Positions 44,801-57,001 of a DNA stretch of 64,000 nucleotides are shown here, in pieces. Positions within the stretch are counted from its first letter, which is position 1; each line of letters opens with the position of its first letter. The DNA is from Vitellaria paradoxa (lineage: Eukaryota > Streptophyta > Magnoliopsida > Ericales > Sapotaceae): NCBI GenBank assembly GCA_019916065.1, contig CM034240.1:17221894-17285893 (forward strand), read 5' to 3'. The translations under genes were made by a program, and so were the position numbers. The notes beneath the pieces were generated by a model that did no database searches, was not told the origin of the DNA, and saw only the letters and a program-made list of their open reading frames with translations.

Positions 44801-47576
44801 ACATTACAATTTGTGATAAAAAGAAGAGATGCAACTTCAGAATAGAGAAAAAAGAGCATGACTATAATGTTCTCTATTGTTGATGCTTAAGGACATTAAC
44901 ACCTTAAGGTGTAAAGAAGTATCATGATTTACCAAAAAAAAAAGAAGTATCATGCATGCTGCCTGCCAGAGTTTGCAATGAAAGTCAGCTTCCAATGTAG
45001 ACAAGCAAAAGAGTCCAAAACTGTAGTAGCTATCTTCTTCTTCTTATTATTATTATAATAGACATATTGTTCACAAGCTTTCAGATATGAAGAACACTCC
45101 ACTCAAATAAAAACATACAATTTTCAGAATCAAGGTTTAGATAAGAACTTATAAGGTACAAGACTATGTAATGAATTTTAGAAAAATTAATTGCTATTGG
45201 TAATAGATACAAATACAACAGTTCAAACATGGAATACAAAGCTCAAATAGCTTTAGACAAAATAACGAGAATAAGAAAATATAGATATAGGTATTGAGCA
45301 GATACAAAATGTGACAATGTAAGAGCATTTGCGTCTTCTTTTTTCTATAGTAAGTAGTTCATGTGTTTTACTAATAATAGGGGGTTAAAGAAATTGCATA
45401 AGCCAAGCTGACAGAAGATTCAAATTATTCCAGGAAATGGTATGACAAAGATTAACTACCTCAACAAATATTTTGAGAATTATCTGATATGTTATAGCAG
45501 AAGGCTCGGGGCCTGAAGACTGCATCCTTCGGAATATTGCTTCTGCCTTATTGTATTGACCTGCTTTTCCATATGCTTCCATAAGAGCAGTGTGGGATAT
45601 GACATTTGGTGTATAACCCTTCTTGTTCATGTAACTCAAAACCCTTTCAGCTTTGTTAAAGTCCCCTTGCTTCCCATAAGCCGTAATAAGCATCAGAAAA
45701 TCCATCTCACTAAAATCCCACCAATGTTGAGTCCGAAGCCATTCAAGAATCTAGTGCACAATTGATACACTAAGTGATTAGAAAAACACAATAGAATCAT
45801 GGTGAACATAAGAAGTGATGCATTAACACACCAGCTTGGTGAAGCCTTATCAGGTTTTCCATTTTTTCCCTCCAAAGCCAATGAAAACGAGATTTTTACT
45901 ACAAAAACTTGCTCAGATGAACAATAAAGCGGAGATTTCAATCATTTCAGCTTCTGAAATATTTAAAGCATTAAAAAAATGCAAGATAATGAGATTTTGG
46001 GAAGAAGTTGGTTTTATGTGAGAACAGTAGGTGAAGTAAGGGCAATTTAGATATGATATTTACCCCCCCCCCAAAAAAAAAAAATATATATATATATAAT
46101 AAAGAGCATAATAAAGCACATGAGCAGAAGGTGTGCCACCCTTCTAGGGTAGAATATAAAGCCAAAACATATTTCCCTAATAGCCCCATCAACTGTCTCC
46201 AAAATGTCCACAATTTTTTTTTTTTTTTTTTTTTTTTTTGGTGCATGTGTGTTGGGGGAGGAGGAGGGGATTGATGGTTGTTGAATTGAAGATTAATTGA
46301 CAACATTTGAACTAGAGTCATATTGACTTTTTCGAGTTAATGGATGACAACAGGGTATCTGTGTGATGCACTTGAATATTGGTAATGAGTGATTATGCAT
46401 AATCTTAGAAGTTAAACAGTTTGGCAACCAATACTTCTATTCAAAAATTGATCAAATGCAAGGAACAAACAATCAGGAAATAAGAAGAAAAAAAGAAGAG
46501 GGATGCAATCTGCAAATACCTCACTGACAAGGTTCCATTTTTTTAGCTGCTTAAATCTAACCAGGGTGCCCAGAACGAGGTCCTTAGGAAGTGACTGGTT
46601 TCTGGTCCTTCGGCTTCTGAGAACTTGAACTGCAGAACCAGCCTCATCAATTTCTGTCATCAGTTTCCTCCAGTTCTTCTGATCTGCCTCATCAGCCACA
46701 TCTTTGAAAACTTCTATTTTCTTTCTCTTTTGCAAGAACTTCCTTGGAGCCAGCATTCCAAGGCAAACAACCTCAACTCTTCTTTGGATTTTTATGTTGG
46801 CACTAATTAAATCTCCGCATATTTTCGGTTTGCTGGAGTACAGACAGAAAATATTGTCAATGTTATTATTTTGCCGCTCAATATATGTATTTAACCCTAA
46901 TATATAAACCCGAAAATTATTCAAGAATTATACATTAATTAAAAAAATAAATAAATAAAAATATGAGGGGCAAATTTTGATAGAACTTTAATATGCCGCA
47001 AAAATTTTATAACAGTAATGAAGAAACACATCCCAACCCAACAAACAGCAAAAGGAAACAACAATCCAAAACACAACAGGCAACTACAATGACTTACAGC
47101 CAGGTAAAGTAAAAAGATAATACAGCATTCCGCACAAGCCACATTTCTCAATCATGAAAAGTAACTAATGATAAACATAAATGGATTTCAAATATTATAA
47201 ATTTTCACTAAATTAGGACCCAAGAAAACAGAACTGAGCCTTATAATGCAATTAATTGGCTGAACAGGGAAGAAGTTTTCAAATGCAAGAAATTGAATTC
47301 AACAATTTTCTGGCAACCAAACAAAAATCGCGTAAAAACACATTCACCATCAATTTATAATGCCAAACAGTGCTGTAAAACTATCTCTAAGAACATTTAC
47401 ACACACAATTGCATATATAGCGAAATTGAATACATTTGCGTGTGTGTGCGTGTGTCTGTGTGCGTGTGTGAGATAGAGAGAGAGATTCAAAGAAGATGAC
47501 AAACCTCCAACTGATATTGGATGGAGCTGAAATAAAAGGTTTGAGGAACAATAATGTCTGAGGCATTTGTAACCAC
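35898..47576 (-). CDS. Pentatricopeptide repeat (P-class PPR) protein, At3g59040-like
   Basis: Seven coding exons, plus-strand coordinates: 47515-47576, 46520-46832, 45460-45750, 44068-44316, 43366-43490, 42649-42747, 35898-36504. All joins are GT-AG and keep frame; total 1746 bases, 581 aa, close to the Arabidopsis orthologue as I recall it. Starts MPQTLLFLKPF, a likely organelle transit peptide; then VVCLGMLAPRKFLQKRKK, DLVLGTLVRFKQLKKWNLVSE and ILEWLRTQHWWDFSEMDF. About ten P-type PPR units follow (for example NVISHTALMEAYGKAGQYNK, DVVSYALLINAYGKARREEE, NVVTYGTLIKGYAKLNNLEK), then an acidic tail (EDDDYEEE, FEEEEDEP). PPR proteins bind organelle RNA sequence-specifically; a plastid role is inferred. 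The last intron is 6.1 kb and carries transposon remnants. No lesion seen. Confidence 0.93.
38193..38428. repeat. 118-bp recent tandem duplication in the last PPR intron
   Basis: Copies 38193-38310 and 38311-38428 differ at one visible base (CTAATATTT versus CTGATATTT). The unit overlaps the start of the hAT-transposase fragment, so its first part is doubled. Confidence 0.9.
38378..38570 (+). pseudogene. hAT transposase (DUF659-type) fragment
   Basis: Reads SDIWTDMKPHAFINIIAYST, then IYINEIVSTVIEEIGSDNAV, matching the SDGWTD...INF...EVVEEIG pattern of the DUF659 region of plant hAT-like transposases. No catalytic or zinc-finger parts remain. Antisense to the PPR gene, inside its last intron. 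Confidence 0.65.
40185..40500. repeat. Two ~110-bp related segments in the last PPR intron
   Basis: GAGTATAAAATA.TAATATAAAAA, TAAAGTTGTCACT and GAGATGGTGGTTAAGAATCT-type phrases occur at about 40196-40290 and again at 40397-40490. Repeat-derived, non-coding. Confidence 0.55.
40790..41420 (+). pseudogene. LINE (non-LTR retrotransposon) 3' tail
   Basis: Reads SLYFESLFIVLASIAKHLEK, LQKDFLWSDKDYRAKFHLVD, then CLPMAKGGISIRDLRIYNGA and LLGKWLQR: the conserved block after the reverse transcriptase in plant L1-type LINEs. Several stops follow; ends in an A-rich tail at about 41410-41422. 5'-truncated, antisense to the PPR gene. Confidence 0.8.
47437..47485. repeat. GT-rich then GA-rich microsatellite in PPR intron 1
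   Basis: GTGTGTGTGCGTGTGTCTGTG followed by GAGATAGAGAGAGAGA, about 30 bases beyond the donor of the first coding exon. Confidence 0.85.
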
Positions 47577-49470
47577 CAAGCCTTTCACTCTTGACCTTCC
47601 TTCAGTTGCGTGTAGAGAGAGGGAGAGTCCAACTTAACAGGAGGATGGCTGCTTGTCTGATAACAGGAGAATAGCTGCTTTGTCTGAGAGAGAAAGAGGT
47701 GTATGTGAATCTATTGTGAGAAGGGAAGAAAAAAAAAAAACAAAACAAAAAACAAAACAAAACAAAACATGGAGAGAGATATGTATGAGTTATTTTTTCG
47801 GGTATATTTGTAAATTTATACATGTTTATCTATATTTTTCTTCTTTTTTTATGCCGTGGGGCAACCATCCCAAGACCCCTTTGGACCACCCCTACAATGT
47901 AAACTCCTGCGGCAATATACACATATGCCGGAGTATAAATATTAACATATAAAGGGACAAGACAAGGTTGGCATTTTTCTTTCCTGAAATTGTGTCAAAT
48001 TTCTTTTTTTCCACAATTGTCATCAAACAATTGTTTTATTTTAAAAATAAAAGTTCAAACATCAATTATCTTTATTAACTATAATGATAAATATTTATTA
48101 GAACAACAATACAAGTTCATAACTGACAGAAAAAACTCACACGTTAGTAACTATTTGACGTTTCAGATTTAACTTTTCAGGATTGCATCATCAGTTTTTA
48201 AACTTTTAGAACTACCCACTAACACCATTCTCAAATGTACCAAACTAGTAAGTTTGCCTCCCCATTATCTCTATAAAATTATTATCTGCATTGTCTTCCT
48301 TTATCTTGATATCATTATTGTCTGCATTCTTGATATATATTTTTTTAAACTTTTATAACATAATTGTTTCAGTATTTGAATTATTTAAAAATACTTCACT
48401 ATACATATCCCCCAACCATTGAACACACTGGACAAGGAAACAAGGGTGGCAAGTATGTGTTACTACAGAGAAGACATCAAAGGATTTTACAGTGTGTATG
48501 TACAAGTCCACCAATAATTTGGTCCTAATTCTCAGAGTTCTTTTTTTTTTTTTTTCCCTTGCTTACAATTAATTATTATTTTCAATTCCTCCCATATAGG
48601 TAAAGGGCAGCCTGGTGCATTTAGCTCCCGCCTTGCGCGGGGTCCGGGTAAAAGTCGGACCATAAGGGTCTACTGTACGCAGCCTTACCCTATATTTGCA
48701 ACAGACTATTTCCACGACTCGAACCCGTGACCAAAGGTCACACGGCGGCAACTCTTACCGTTGCGCCAAGCTCCCCTTCAATTCCTCCCATATAGGTATT
48801 TTTCATAATATCAATTATTATCAAAATTTGGAGAAATTTAAAGTGGTGGGATATTTTACAAAGAGACTGTTATTAGTGGAAGAGTCGAGGGAGAATTTAG
48901 ACATAAAGGTTAAAGAATTTAATAGCTTGCATACGTGCCAGCCTTCTCATAGAATTTTGTGTGTGTGTGTGTGTGTGTATGTAAAAAAAAAGGATCTTAT
49001 CTGATACTTTAATCTAATTATATAATTTTATTTCACCGAAAAATCCGCATAAAGAGCATTGTATCAATATATAATGTTGTTTTAGCACCTGCACGTACAT
49101 TCTGCAATTTGGGTTTTTCAGTTCAGCAAAATGCGAAAGAAATTCCAAACCTAATTAAAAAAGTGTAGAAGATGAAATAAAGAACGACAAACCTCTTCCA
49201 AAAGTATCCTGCTTTGCGTTTTCAGAAGCCTCTTCCTATTATCTGGGGGCAATTTTTCAAGGGAAATGCAGTTTCCAACTGAAAAGAGAATGAATTCAAC
49301 AAAAATGAGGCGAAGTAAATGGCGATTTAGTGCCATAGACTAGTATGTATCAGTGGTTGTAAAGCAGTAACATAAAGATAAGAAAACCTTTACCGTTGAG
49401 ATGAAGAACAGTTGAGAGAGAATTAGTAAGCGACTCGGAAAGAGTTGCAGAGTAAGAGAAGCAACACAGA
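47577..49470 (-). other. Predicted 5' UTR exons of the PPR gene
   Basis: Minus-strand exon candidates: 49394 to about 49470 (donor AACG|GTAAAG), 49193-49278 (acceptor TTTTCAG, donor GAAGAG|GTTTGTC) and 47577-47656 (acceptor GTTATCAG) leading into the ATG. They contain no ATG in the spliced leader before the PPR start as far as I can read. A frame MALNRHLLRLIF... open at 49336 mostly runs through the intron. Splicing is inferred; the two upstream exons could belong to an unknown transcript. Confidence 0.45.
48581..48798 (-). mobile_element. Au-type SINE with 22-bp target duplication
   Basis: Element 48603-48776, minus strand. Starts AAGGGGAGCTTGGCGCAAC-like (tRNA head, box A TGGCGCAACGG), box B GGTTCGAGTC (complement of 48714-48723), then the Au-specific GGTAAGGCTGCGTACA, AGACCCTTATGGTCCG and GGACCCCGCGCAAGGCGGGA. 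Flanked by an identical 22-base duplication starting TTCAATTCCTCCCATATAGG at 48581 and 48777. Lies within the predicted leader intron of the PPR gene. Confidence 0.95.
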
Positions 49471-49495
49471 TTGCCGCGTGTTTGGGATCGATGCG

Positions 49496-49503
49496 CTATT
49501 TAA
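49496..49503 (-). promoter_or_regulatory. TATA-like box upstream of the PPR leader
   Basis: Minus strand reads TTAAATAG in CGTCCTTAAATAGCGC, about 30 bases before the predicted transcript start, at the edge of a GC-richer patch (49440-49600). Confidence 0.4.
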
Positions 49504-49509
49504 GGACGA

Positions 49510-52500
49510 CCCAGCCCGGAATAGGATGTCCAAATCCTCTCTTCTCCTTCTTCTGCTTCTTCTTGCTTCAGCCCCCCAGTCCGCCTCTGTCCCGTCAGTT
49601 GGGTAGATAATTTTGAATTGGGAGATATCCTAGTATTATAAATGGGCTTTAATGGTCTATAGCCCTTGTTAGACACACAAAGCCCAGACAACATAAAAAC
49701 CAAAAAAAAAAAAGCAACGGATGGGTAATTGCTGTCCAATAACAAATTTAATTTTGAAATATTTTTAACCGTTAAATTTGTTAAGTGCCAACTTTTCTCC
49801 TTCATTCCGCTCTTATTCTCTTCTATCCTCTCACTCACAAGTTATATAATATTTTAAAAAATTTTATAAATCTCTATAAAATTTAAATTTTTTTATTGTA
49901 CGAATTACAAAATTATCATTTTTACAAATTTATACTGATTTTTACAATTCTAAACACCCCATTTATTGATGTAAAGTGGATATAAGATCCGTATTTATTA
50001 TACTTATAAAATTTATATATTTCAAATATATTAATAATTAAATTAAAAAGCGCAAAAAATTCTTGAATAATAATTTGGCTTGAGATATTCTTCAAAAATT
50101 TTTTCTCTTTTAATAAAAAAAAAAAACTCTAACGTATTTTTTAGATCAAAAACATTAACAAATGCTTAATTATTAATTAGGTTTGGAAGTAATTATTTTT
50201 TATAAATTTCAATATATTTAAATTGGTCATGTTAACCATGTATATATAATAAGGAAGTTCGATAATTTGTATTTAGGATATTTTCAATTGTTTAATTTAT
50301 TCAATGACCAAGATTACTTCTTTTTTTTTTCTTTACTTTATTTGTATTTTTTATCACTTCATATGAAAACATACTTTCTCATTCTTTCCATATTATTTCG
50401 AATATATTTTTTATAAGAGTTTTAAAATAATATTTTTAAATTGTGACTATATTTTTAATAAATAATAAATTTTGACACATTTATTAAACATTATTTTGGT
50501 ACTTGTTAGACAAAGTCAACAAAGGTTTCTATTTTAAAAAATTGATATTTAGACTTTTATTTTCATTAAAATTTTATTAAAAAATAAACATTTAAATTAA
50601 AAATTAAATTTTAATGCACAAATAAACTTAAAATTTAAAATACATACATTTTTACAATTCTTTTTTGTTTTATTTATATAAAATTTTGTTTACATTCCTT
50701 TAGGCACAAGCAATTCATAATATGGTGAATTATTGATTACTATGAATCTTAAATTCAACTTCGGGAGAGAGAGAAAATCACATGGCCTCCCCCTCTCCCT
50801 CCATCTCCTTAATTAAACCTGTAGACAATACCGCAGAAGAATCAACGTTAGAGGTCCAATCAGTGGCAATTGGCCAAAAGCCCTTCGGGCCCAAGTTAGT
50901 GTTGGATTACAGTAAAAAAAGAGAAAAATCAAGAAGAAAAAGAGAGAAAGGAAGAGAACCCTTGCTCAAAGATATAGATAAATATATATGAGGAGAAATA
51001 TTCCAAAATATACCTTCTTTATCTTTATGTAGTAAACATTATCCTTACTATATTCTCCAAATTATAAAACAAGCAGAGATAGTGAGAGAGAAATGGGTAG
51101 AGTAGTGGAGTAGACCAAGACATAGAGGGGTGTCACATGTCATGGTAGTCTCCCAGTACAATTATTGACTCTCCATAATTGATAAACATGAATGTTTTAA
51201 AAATGTTTGGAACAAAAGATAGGAATATTTATAATAAAAAAATAAAGTAATAACAACTCCTAATAAATTTACAAATATCCACTAATATTATGTAAGAATG
51301 CTATGTATATATGAATAATAAATAAATATATATCTTACTAGGTGAAGGTACACGAGCTGTGAATATATGGTCTAGGTCTACCTCTCTCATAGTAAGAATT
51401 ACCTGTCAATTGGCTACGAGAAGACCATACAACATCATTCTCGCGCCAGAATCTTCCTACGAAACATCTATCCTGTCGGACTAGAATAAAAGACTATTAA
51501 GATTCTCTCAGCTATTGTAGACAGAGATTTATGAAAAAAAATTATCTTGCACAAGTGTGTCAATCTAATACTGAACATCCATGCTAAGGGATACATTGCC
51601 TTGAATTCCATCCAAAAGGATATCCTTCGACATATATAAACCTTTCTCGTCTGGAGGGTTCAACAGTTATCATATACACTTTTCTACTAATACCAGCATT
51701 TTCTTTCTTTTATTTAGACGGACTTGTTTTCACCCTTCCACTGTACTCTAATTCTACCATAATTAACGATTAGTATAATTTCTAAAAGGTTATATCCCAC
51801 CAGATCTACATTATCCTTAAAAAAAAAAAAAAGACTTAGCAATAATAATCTATATAACAATTTAGCTCATAATTTGACAATTATATGGTTTCAACTGTTG
51901 AATTTATTTAATATTTAAGATTATTTATTTCTCTCCTCAATTTGGTTGTCTTTTCCGTTACTTCACATGAATTCGTCACTTCACATGAAAAATAACTTTT
52001 CACTATTCTCATATTTTTTAATACTTTCTATATATAAAAGTTTTTAGATTAATATTTTAAAAAATGTGACAATATTTATAATAAATAATAAAATTTCACA
52101 AATTCATTAAATAATATATAGATACCAATTAGACAAAATTAACTAAATATTTTATTTAAAAAAATTTTTAAACTTTATTTTTTTAATTTATTACAAATAA
52201 ACATTTAAATTAAAATTTCAATTATAACGTGCTTAATACTTAAATTTTAAATACATACACTTTTACACTCTTTGTGCCGTTTATATAATAAGAAAGCTCA
52301 ACATTTTGAATTTGAAATATTTACAACCGTTAGATTTATTTAATGCCTAGGATTATTTTTTTTTCCAATTTGGTTGTCTTTTCTGTTGTTTCATATAAAA
52401 ATATACTCTCTCACTATTCTCATATTTTTTAAAATATTTTTTATATAAAAGTTTTTAAATTAATATTTTTAAAAAATGTGATGGATAGATATCTTAAACT

Positions 52501-52907
52501 CTTTTGATTAATATTTTTTATTTTTACAGTTTTTCATATAGATTTATTTTATAAATTTAAATTTGAGTTATTTACATGCCAAAATATGTTACTATGGTTT
52601 TAGGTATGGGCAATTACTAGTAATAATAACTATACTTGATAGTAACAAATTTTCATAAAAAATAGGAAAGAAATTTTTAATACAAAAACAACATTTAATA
52701 TTCAAACAATAAAAAAATAAAACTTTTAAGTTTTAACCCGCCAGTCGTTTAAATTTTAGCTCCAACAATAGTAAAAAAGGATTTAAAATAAAATAAAACA
52801 CAAAAAAAAAAGAAAATTAAACGCGTTGCATCCAAGAAAATTCTTTATTTAGTGTAGAATTATATATTTTATTAATTTCAATTATACAATTCAAAATAAT
52901 TTAGTTA
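49510..52907. other. AT-rich intergenic stretch with dispersed repeats
   Basis: 50240-50680, 51840-52270 and 52280-52490 are copies of the repeat at 26270-26720. A short open frame at 50782-50991 (MASPSPSISLIKP...) has no supporting signal. 51340-51700 is unassigned. No gene supported. Confidence 0.5.
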
Positions 52908-53697
52908 GGGACCGTTTGGTAATGCTGTTGATTTTTTACTTACGTTTATATATTTATATTTTCTGTTATCATTTTTGTTTTTTGAAATTAAAACTGAAAA
53001 TGCATTTGGAAATACAATTTTATTTACAATTATTAATTTTTTATTTTCATAAAATATTTAATTTTATTAGTTTTGTAAAAATTAATTGAATTTAATAAAT
53101 ATATTTTATATTAATTTAATTATATTATTTATTAAAAATAATTGAATAAAATATAAATATTATATCATTTAATCCAGTAAATATAAAATATATTAATTAT
53201 AATTCAATTATTTACTAAAGATAATCAAATACAATATATTTCATAATAATTTAAATAATTTAATTATGATATTTATTAAAAATAATTTAATAAAATATAA
53301 TTCATATTAAATAAATTGATTAAATTAAATTAATTTAATTATGATATTTATTGAAAATAATTTAATTAATTATTTATTAGAAATAAATTAATAATAGATA
53401 TTACATATTAATTTAATTAATTTATTTATTAAAAATAATTTTAGTTTAATATAACATTTGAATAAAATAATTTATTTTAATATGATGTAATAAAAATAGA
53501 TAAAGTATTAGAATTGATAAAATTTTTGTAATAAAAAAAAACAAAGTGAAAAAATCGTTTCGTTTTTTTGTTTTAATTTTTATTTTTTTAGAAACAAAAA
53601 AATATAAATAAATTTAACAAATATATTTTTGTTACTAATTTATAAAATTTTAAAAACATAAAAAAAAATAAAAAATGAAAACGCTACTAAACGCACT
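52908..53697. mobile_element. Possible large AT-rich MITE, TTA-flanked
   Basis: Begins GGGACCGTTTGGTAATGC and ends with a partly complementary GCTACTAAACGCACT. TTA is present on both sides (52905-52907, 53698-53700). Interior is over 90% AT with many TTAATTTAATTA phrases. Boundaries coincide with the abrupt shift to GC-richer promoter sequence of the PP2A gene. Confidence 0.4.
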
Positions 53698-53700
53698 TTA

Positions 53701-54133
53701 GTGCCTCACGTTCGTCTCACGTGAGAAAGACTCCCCGGTTGAACTCACGCGTAATTAAGCTCACCAGCGTGTCCTTCCGCTTCCGGTGCTTAATTATTCG
53801 CCACTGTTACCCTCTCCCCTTTATCTCCGTCTCGCTCCGGTGTTTGCAAAGGGTTACGAGGTGTTACGAGGTCTGCAATCTCTTCAATTCCCTTTGATCT
53901 CCATCGAATCCAATTTTAGGGTTTCGTTCTCCCTTCGATTGGCTCCGAAGATCTGCGACTTTGTTTTTTATCTGAATACTTATTGTTTGGGTTAAGGCGA
54001 ATTGAATTTGGAAATTTCGAGGCATTGGTTCCGCGAACTCGAATGCGAGAGATAAATTGCGTCAAGGATCTGAAGATTGTGTTTGATTCTGGTTTTTCTC
54101 GGATGATAGATTGATTTGTTCTGCGTTCTGGCG
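53701..54133 (+). promoter_or_regulatory. Promoter and 5' UTR of the PP2A B'' gene
   Basis: Sharp rise in GC content at 53700. Includes two TCACGTGAG-like or TCACG boxes (about 53706-53725) containing the CACGTG G-box, and a pyrimidine-rich stretch. No clear TATA. A short upstream frame (53786-53995) does not reach the main start. Confidence 0.5.
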
Positions 54134-54283
54134 ATGGATATGGATTTCAATGGGGATGTTGCGTGCCTCGACGCCGAGTTATTGCAGCTTCAGGAGGTGT
54201 CTCCTTTGGCCGTCAAATCGAATCCTTACGTTGCCGAGAAGCTGTTTGACCAATGGCTTTCGCTCCCGGAGACTGTTTCACTG
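54134..54283 (+). CDS. PP2A regulatory subunit B'', first coding exon (rest outside window)
   Basis: Starts ATG 54134 and reads MDMDFNGDVACLDAELLQLQ, then EVSPLAVKSNPYVAEKLFDQ and WLSLPETVSL, ending at a phase-0 donor CTG|GTAAAT (54283/54284). This is the N-terminus of the plant B''-alpha/beta type subunits of protein phosphatase 2A, which carry EF-hand domains further on and direct the phosphatase to targets. Only 50 residues are present; I searched by eye for the next exon (expected SLLADAK-like, then the Ser/Pro-rich linker and EF hands) and did not find it before 64000. Either the first intron exceeds 9.7 kb or the gene is broken. Confidence 0.85.
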
Positions 54284-55779
54284 GTAAATTCATTTTCCTG
54301 GATTGGTGTTATCCCTTACGCAAGAAGCATTATTGGAATAATTATTTGATTAATTTGTTTGTGTTAAGTTGTGCTTGATTTTCTATTGATTTGGTTGTTA
54401 TGTTTGCCTTAATGACTGATGCGCGGTAATTCACAATGCTAATTAGTTTATGACTTTAGAACATTATATTGTTCTTTATAGTTCATTTAATCATTAGCCA
54501 ATGACACACAACATTTCCCACCAATCCCCTAATAGGGACAAGGAAATGAATAGAAATGTAAATGAATTTGGAAAACATGTTTCACTGCAATGGTGAGGGG
54601 ATGCAATGCTGACCGGTAGTTGTACTCTACTTGTATTACGTGTGTAAGGTCTAAATTCTTATGATAGCAAAGCATATGGTTTGTTGTGACTCTTTTAGAG
54701 CTTGAATAGTTTTAAAGACGGTCTGACCAAGAGTGACATGCAATTTCTTTTCTTTTCTATTTACTTTTTTAATAAGTGAATTTAGCTGTTGAAGGAAAAA
54801 GCAAGAATATAGGTGCCTATTATTAAGAGGATGGGAAATGAACATTTAAGTTGGATAAAACGGATATGATAAAGAAAAGTAAGAAAGGAAATAAACTCAT
54901 TGCCTAGTAAGATTTGTAAGTCCTTTTATAATATGGGCCTAGGGCAAAGAGGTGTTCCCCTTTCCAAATCCAGGAGCTATCAAGCAAGTTCCTGTACTCG
55001 ACACCTTACAAGTGTGATGGAAATGCTGAAGATGGTGGGTTTGATTCATAGATCTACTTTAAGAAAACCATACCTCCATTCTTTATCAACTGTTACAGAT
55101 TCTGAAACCTGATCAGATGGACTCCTCTCACAAGTATCTAAGATTGGAACAAACAAATGCGGTGGCATCATACAAATACCACAAATACATAATTCTCTTA
55201 ATTTTGGAGCAGCAGTCGTTGAAATTCAGCTTTAAACTAATGCTGAAAAAAAGAAACTCAGCAACCTTGAATAAAAAATTCATTAGTCTTGAAATTGCAT
55301 CTGTGATCCATTGTTCAGTTGTGTCAGTGAGGAATTGTTATTATCTTTTGGGTGTTGGGACTTTTCAAGCTTATAACAGAACAGCTTACAAGGGACTCCT
55401 TGATGCCCTGAAAAAATCTAAGAGAGCATTAGAATTCACATATTTCTTTCAGAGTTGCCAAAACCGAGTAATGAAGAAGCTGAGGAGAAAAACTAAATCA
55501 TCTAGGGAACCAAACATATGCCATCCTGTCCTCATGGATGTATACAGTTGAAATTACTGATTGGCTGTTCAGTTAGAGTATACTAACAAGTTTGATCACT
55601 AATGAGTTGAATAAAAAGTTCTATATCAATGATTGAATACACAAGGACCACGAGCTCACTTTTTTTTTTTTTTTTTTTTCCCATTAGTTGAATTATGAGA
55701 TACGCATTCAACATTATCAAATTCCAAAGCACGCGAAAGTGAGTCATAGAGGTTGTGCTTGGGAAGACTTTGATGGACC
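54284..55779 (+). other. First part of the probable PP2A B'' intron 1
   Basis: AT-rich. An open frame at 55117-55551 (144 aa, containing YNRTAYKGLLDALKKSKRAL) has no family I recognise; it may be a fragment of a repeat or of another gene. A T-run lies at 55661-55679. Confidence 0.4.
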
Positions 55780-56425
55780 CTTACTAGGTCCAGTGACTTT
55801 GAGGTGTGCTTCTTTTGTAAAGCCAACGTGGAAAGTTTTATAGAAGACTTTCCATGGAGGATATGGAAGACAAAAGTTCCAACGAAAGTGGCTTTTTTTT
55901 TGGGATGGTGTGCGATTAGAGGAAGGATTCTAACCATAGATAATCTTTAGAAGAGAGGTTTATTACTAGGTAATAGGTGTTATCTTTGCAAGGAGACGGA
56001 GTAAACCATTAGTCATCTTCTTATTCATTGCAAGTGGGCTACAAGCTTATAGGAAGTATTTTTGTCCTCCTCTGGGGTTCAATAGGTGTTCCCCCAGAAT
56101 CCAAAGAGTTTATTGAATGTGTGGTGGGATTATAAAGTTAGCTAGAAGAGGAAGGATGGCTTGGGGTATGACTCATTTTTGCATTTTTTGGGCTATTTGA
56201 AAGGAAAGAAATAGAAGGCGCTTTCAAGGGAAGGAATTGCCTTTATTCAAATTGAAGAGTCTTTTTTGTTGACTCTGATTGGCGGGGGTATAGATCTATA
56301 TTGATTCATTCGCGAGTTTTGTCGAGACATTGAGAGAGCATAGGATTAGGGGAGGGTTTCTGATGTAAATTTTGGCATTTTTAATGCCTTCTACTCATTA
56401 ATAAATTTTTTTTTATTATAAAAAA
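55780..56425 (+). pseudogene. LINE 3' tail with reverse-transcriptase zinc-binding domain
   Basis: In shifting frames: KVPTKVAFF...MVCD, then CYLCKETE, HLLIHCKWATS and VFPQNPKSLLNVWWDYKV, the zf-RVT region of plant LINEs, with frameshifts and stops. Ends in an AT-rich tail at about 56400-56425. 5'-truncated. Related in kind, not in position, to 40790-41420: that copy covers the segment just before this one. Confidence 0.75.
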
Positions 56426-56444
56426 GGGTTGTACTTTGCGTTAA

Positions 56445-56582
56445 AATTTTGACTCTTGAGTCTTGACTTAGTTGAGGGGAAGATACAGACCTTATTAAAA
56501 GTGAAGGGGGGTTAATTTTGACTCTTGAGTCTTGACTTAGTTGAGGGGAAGATACAGACCTTATTAAAAGTGAAGGGGGGTT
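56445..56582. repeat. 69-bp perfect tandem duplication
   Basis: Two copies of a unit beginning AATTTTGACTCTTGAGTC and ending GTGAAGGGGGGTT; GACTCTTGAG starts at 56451 and again at 56520. Confidence 0.9.
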
Positions 56583-57001
56583 GAGAAATCCTAAGAAGAA
56601 TTTGGGATTTCATTTTCCATATCTGAAGCATGTGAAAAATATTGTACATAAACCAAACTTGAGCAAAAATCTTTAAATTTTTGTTTTTTTTGTTTTTTCA
56701 TTTCTAGTTTGGGTTCTTGTGTCTGTATTAAGAAACCCTATTCACCTTGGTTCTTGTGCTACATCAAGAATTAGTTATTGTCCCAACACTTGATAGCCAT
56801 ATCCGTTGCTTCATTGCCTCTTAACCTTCATCTCTTAATGAAACAAGCCATCAACTGTACTAGAGGACTTGCTAGAGTTAGGTGAGCCCGTCACTGAAGT
56901 CAATTAGCTAGCGGAGCCTCCACAAGGCCACACGTGACACTATCTCTTCAAGCCCAAGGTCTCATTGTATTTCATATCTTACAGTTAATAAATAGGCACT
57001 A

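Noticed and set aside
47437..47485. CRISPR-like or functional repeat
   Set aside because: Simple GT/GA microsatellite.
49151..49336. Small gene MALNRHLLRLIFVEF...
   Set aside because: Spans an intron-exon boundary (TTTTCAG) of the likely PPR leader; the ATG is in the intron.
50782..50991. Small gene MASPSPSISLIKP...
   Set aside because: No splice, promoter or family evidence; low-complexity start and Lys/Arg tail of an AT-rich region.
55117..55551. 144-residue protein in the PP2A intron
   Set aside because: Longest frame there, but no recognisable domain and no gene structure around it; kept only as a note.
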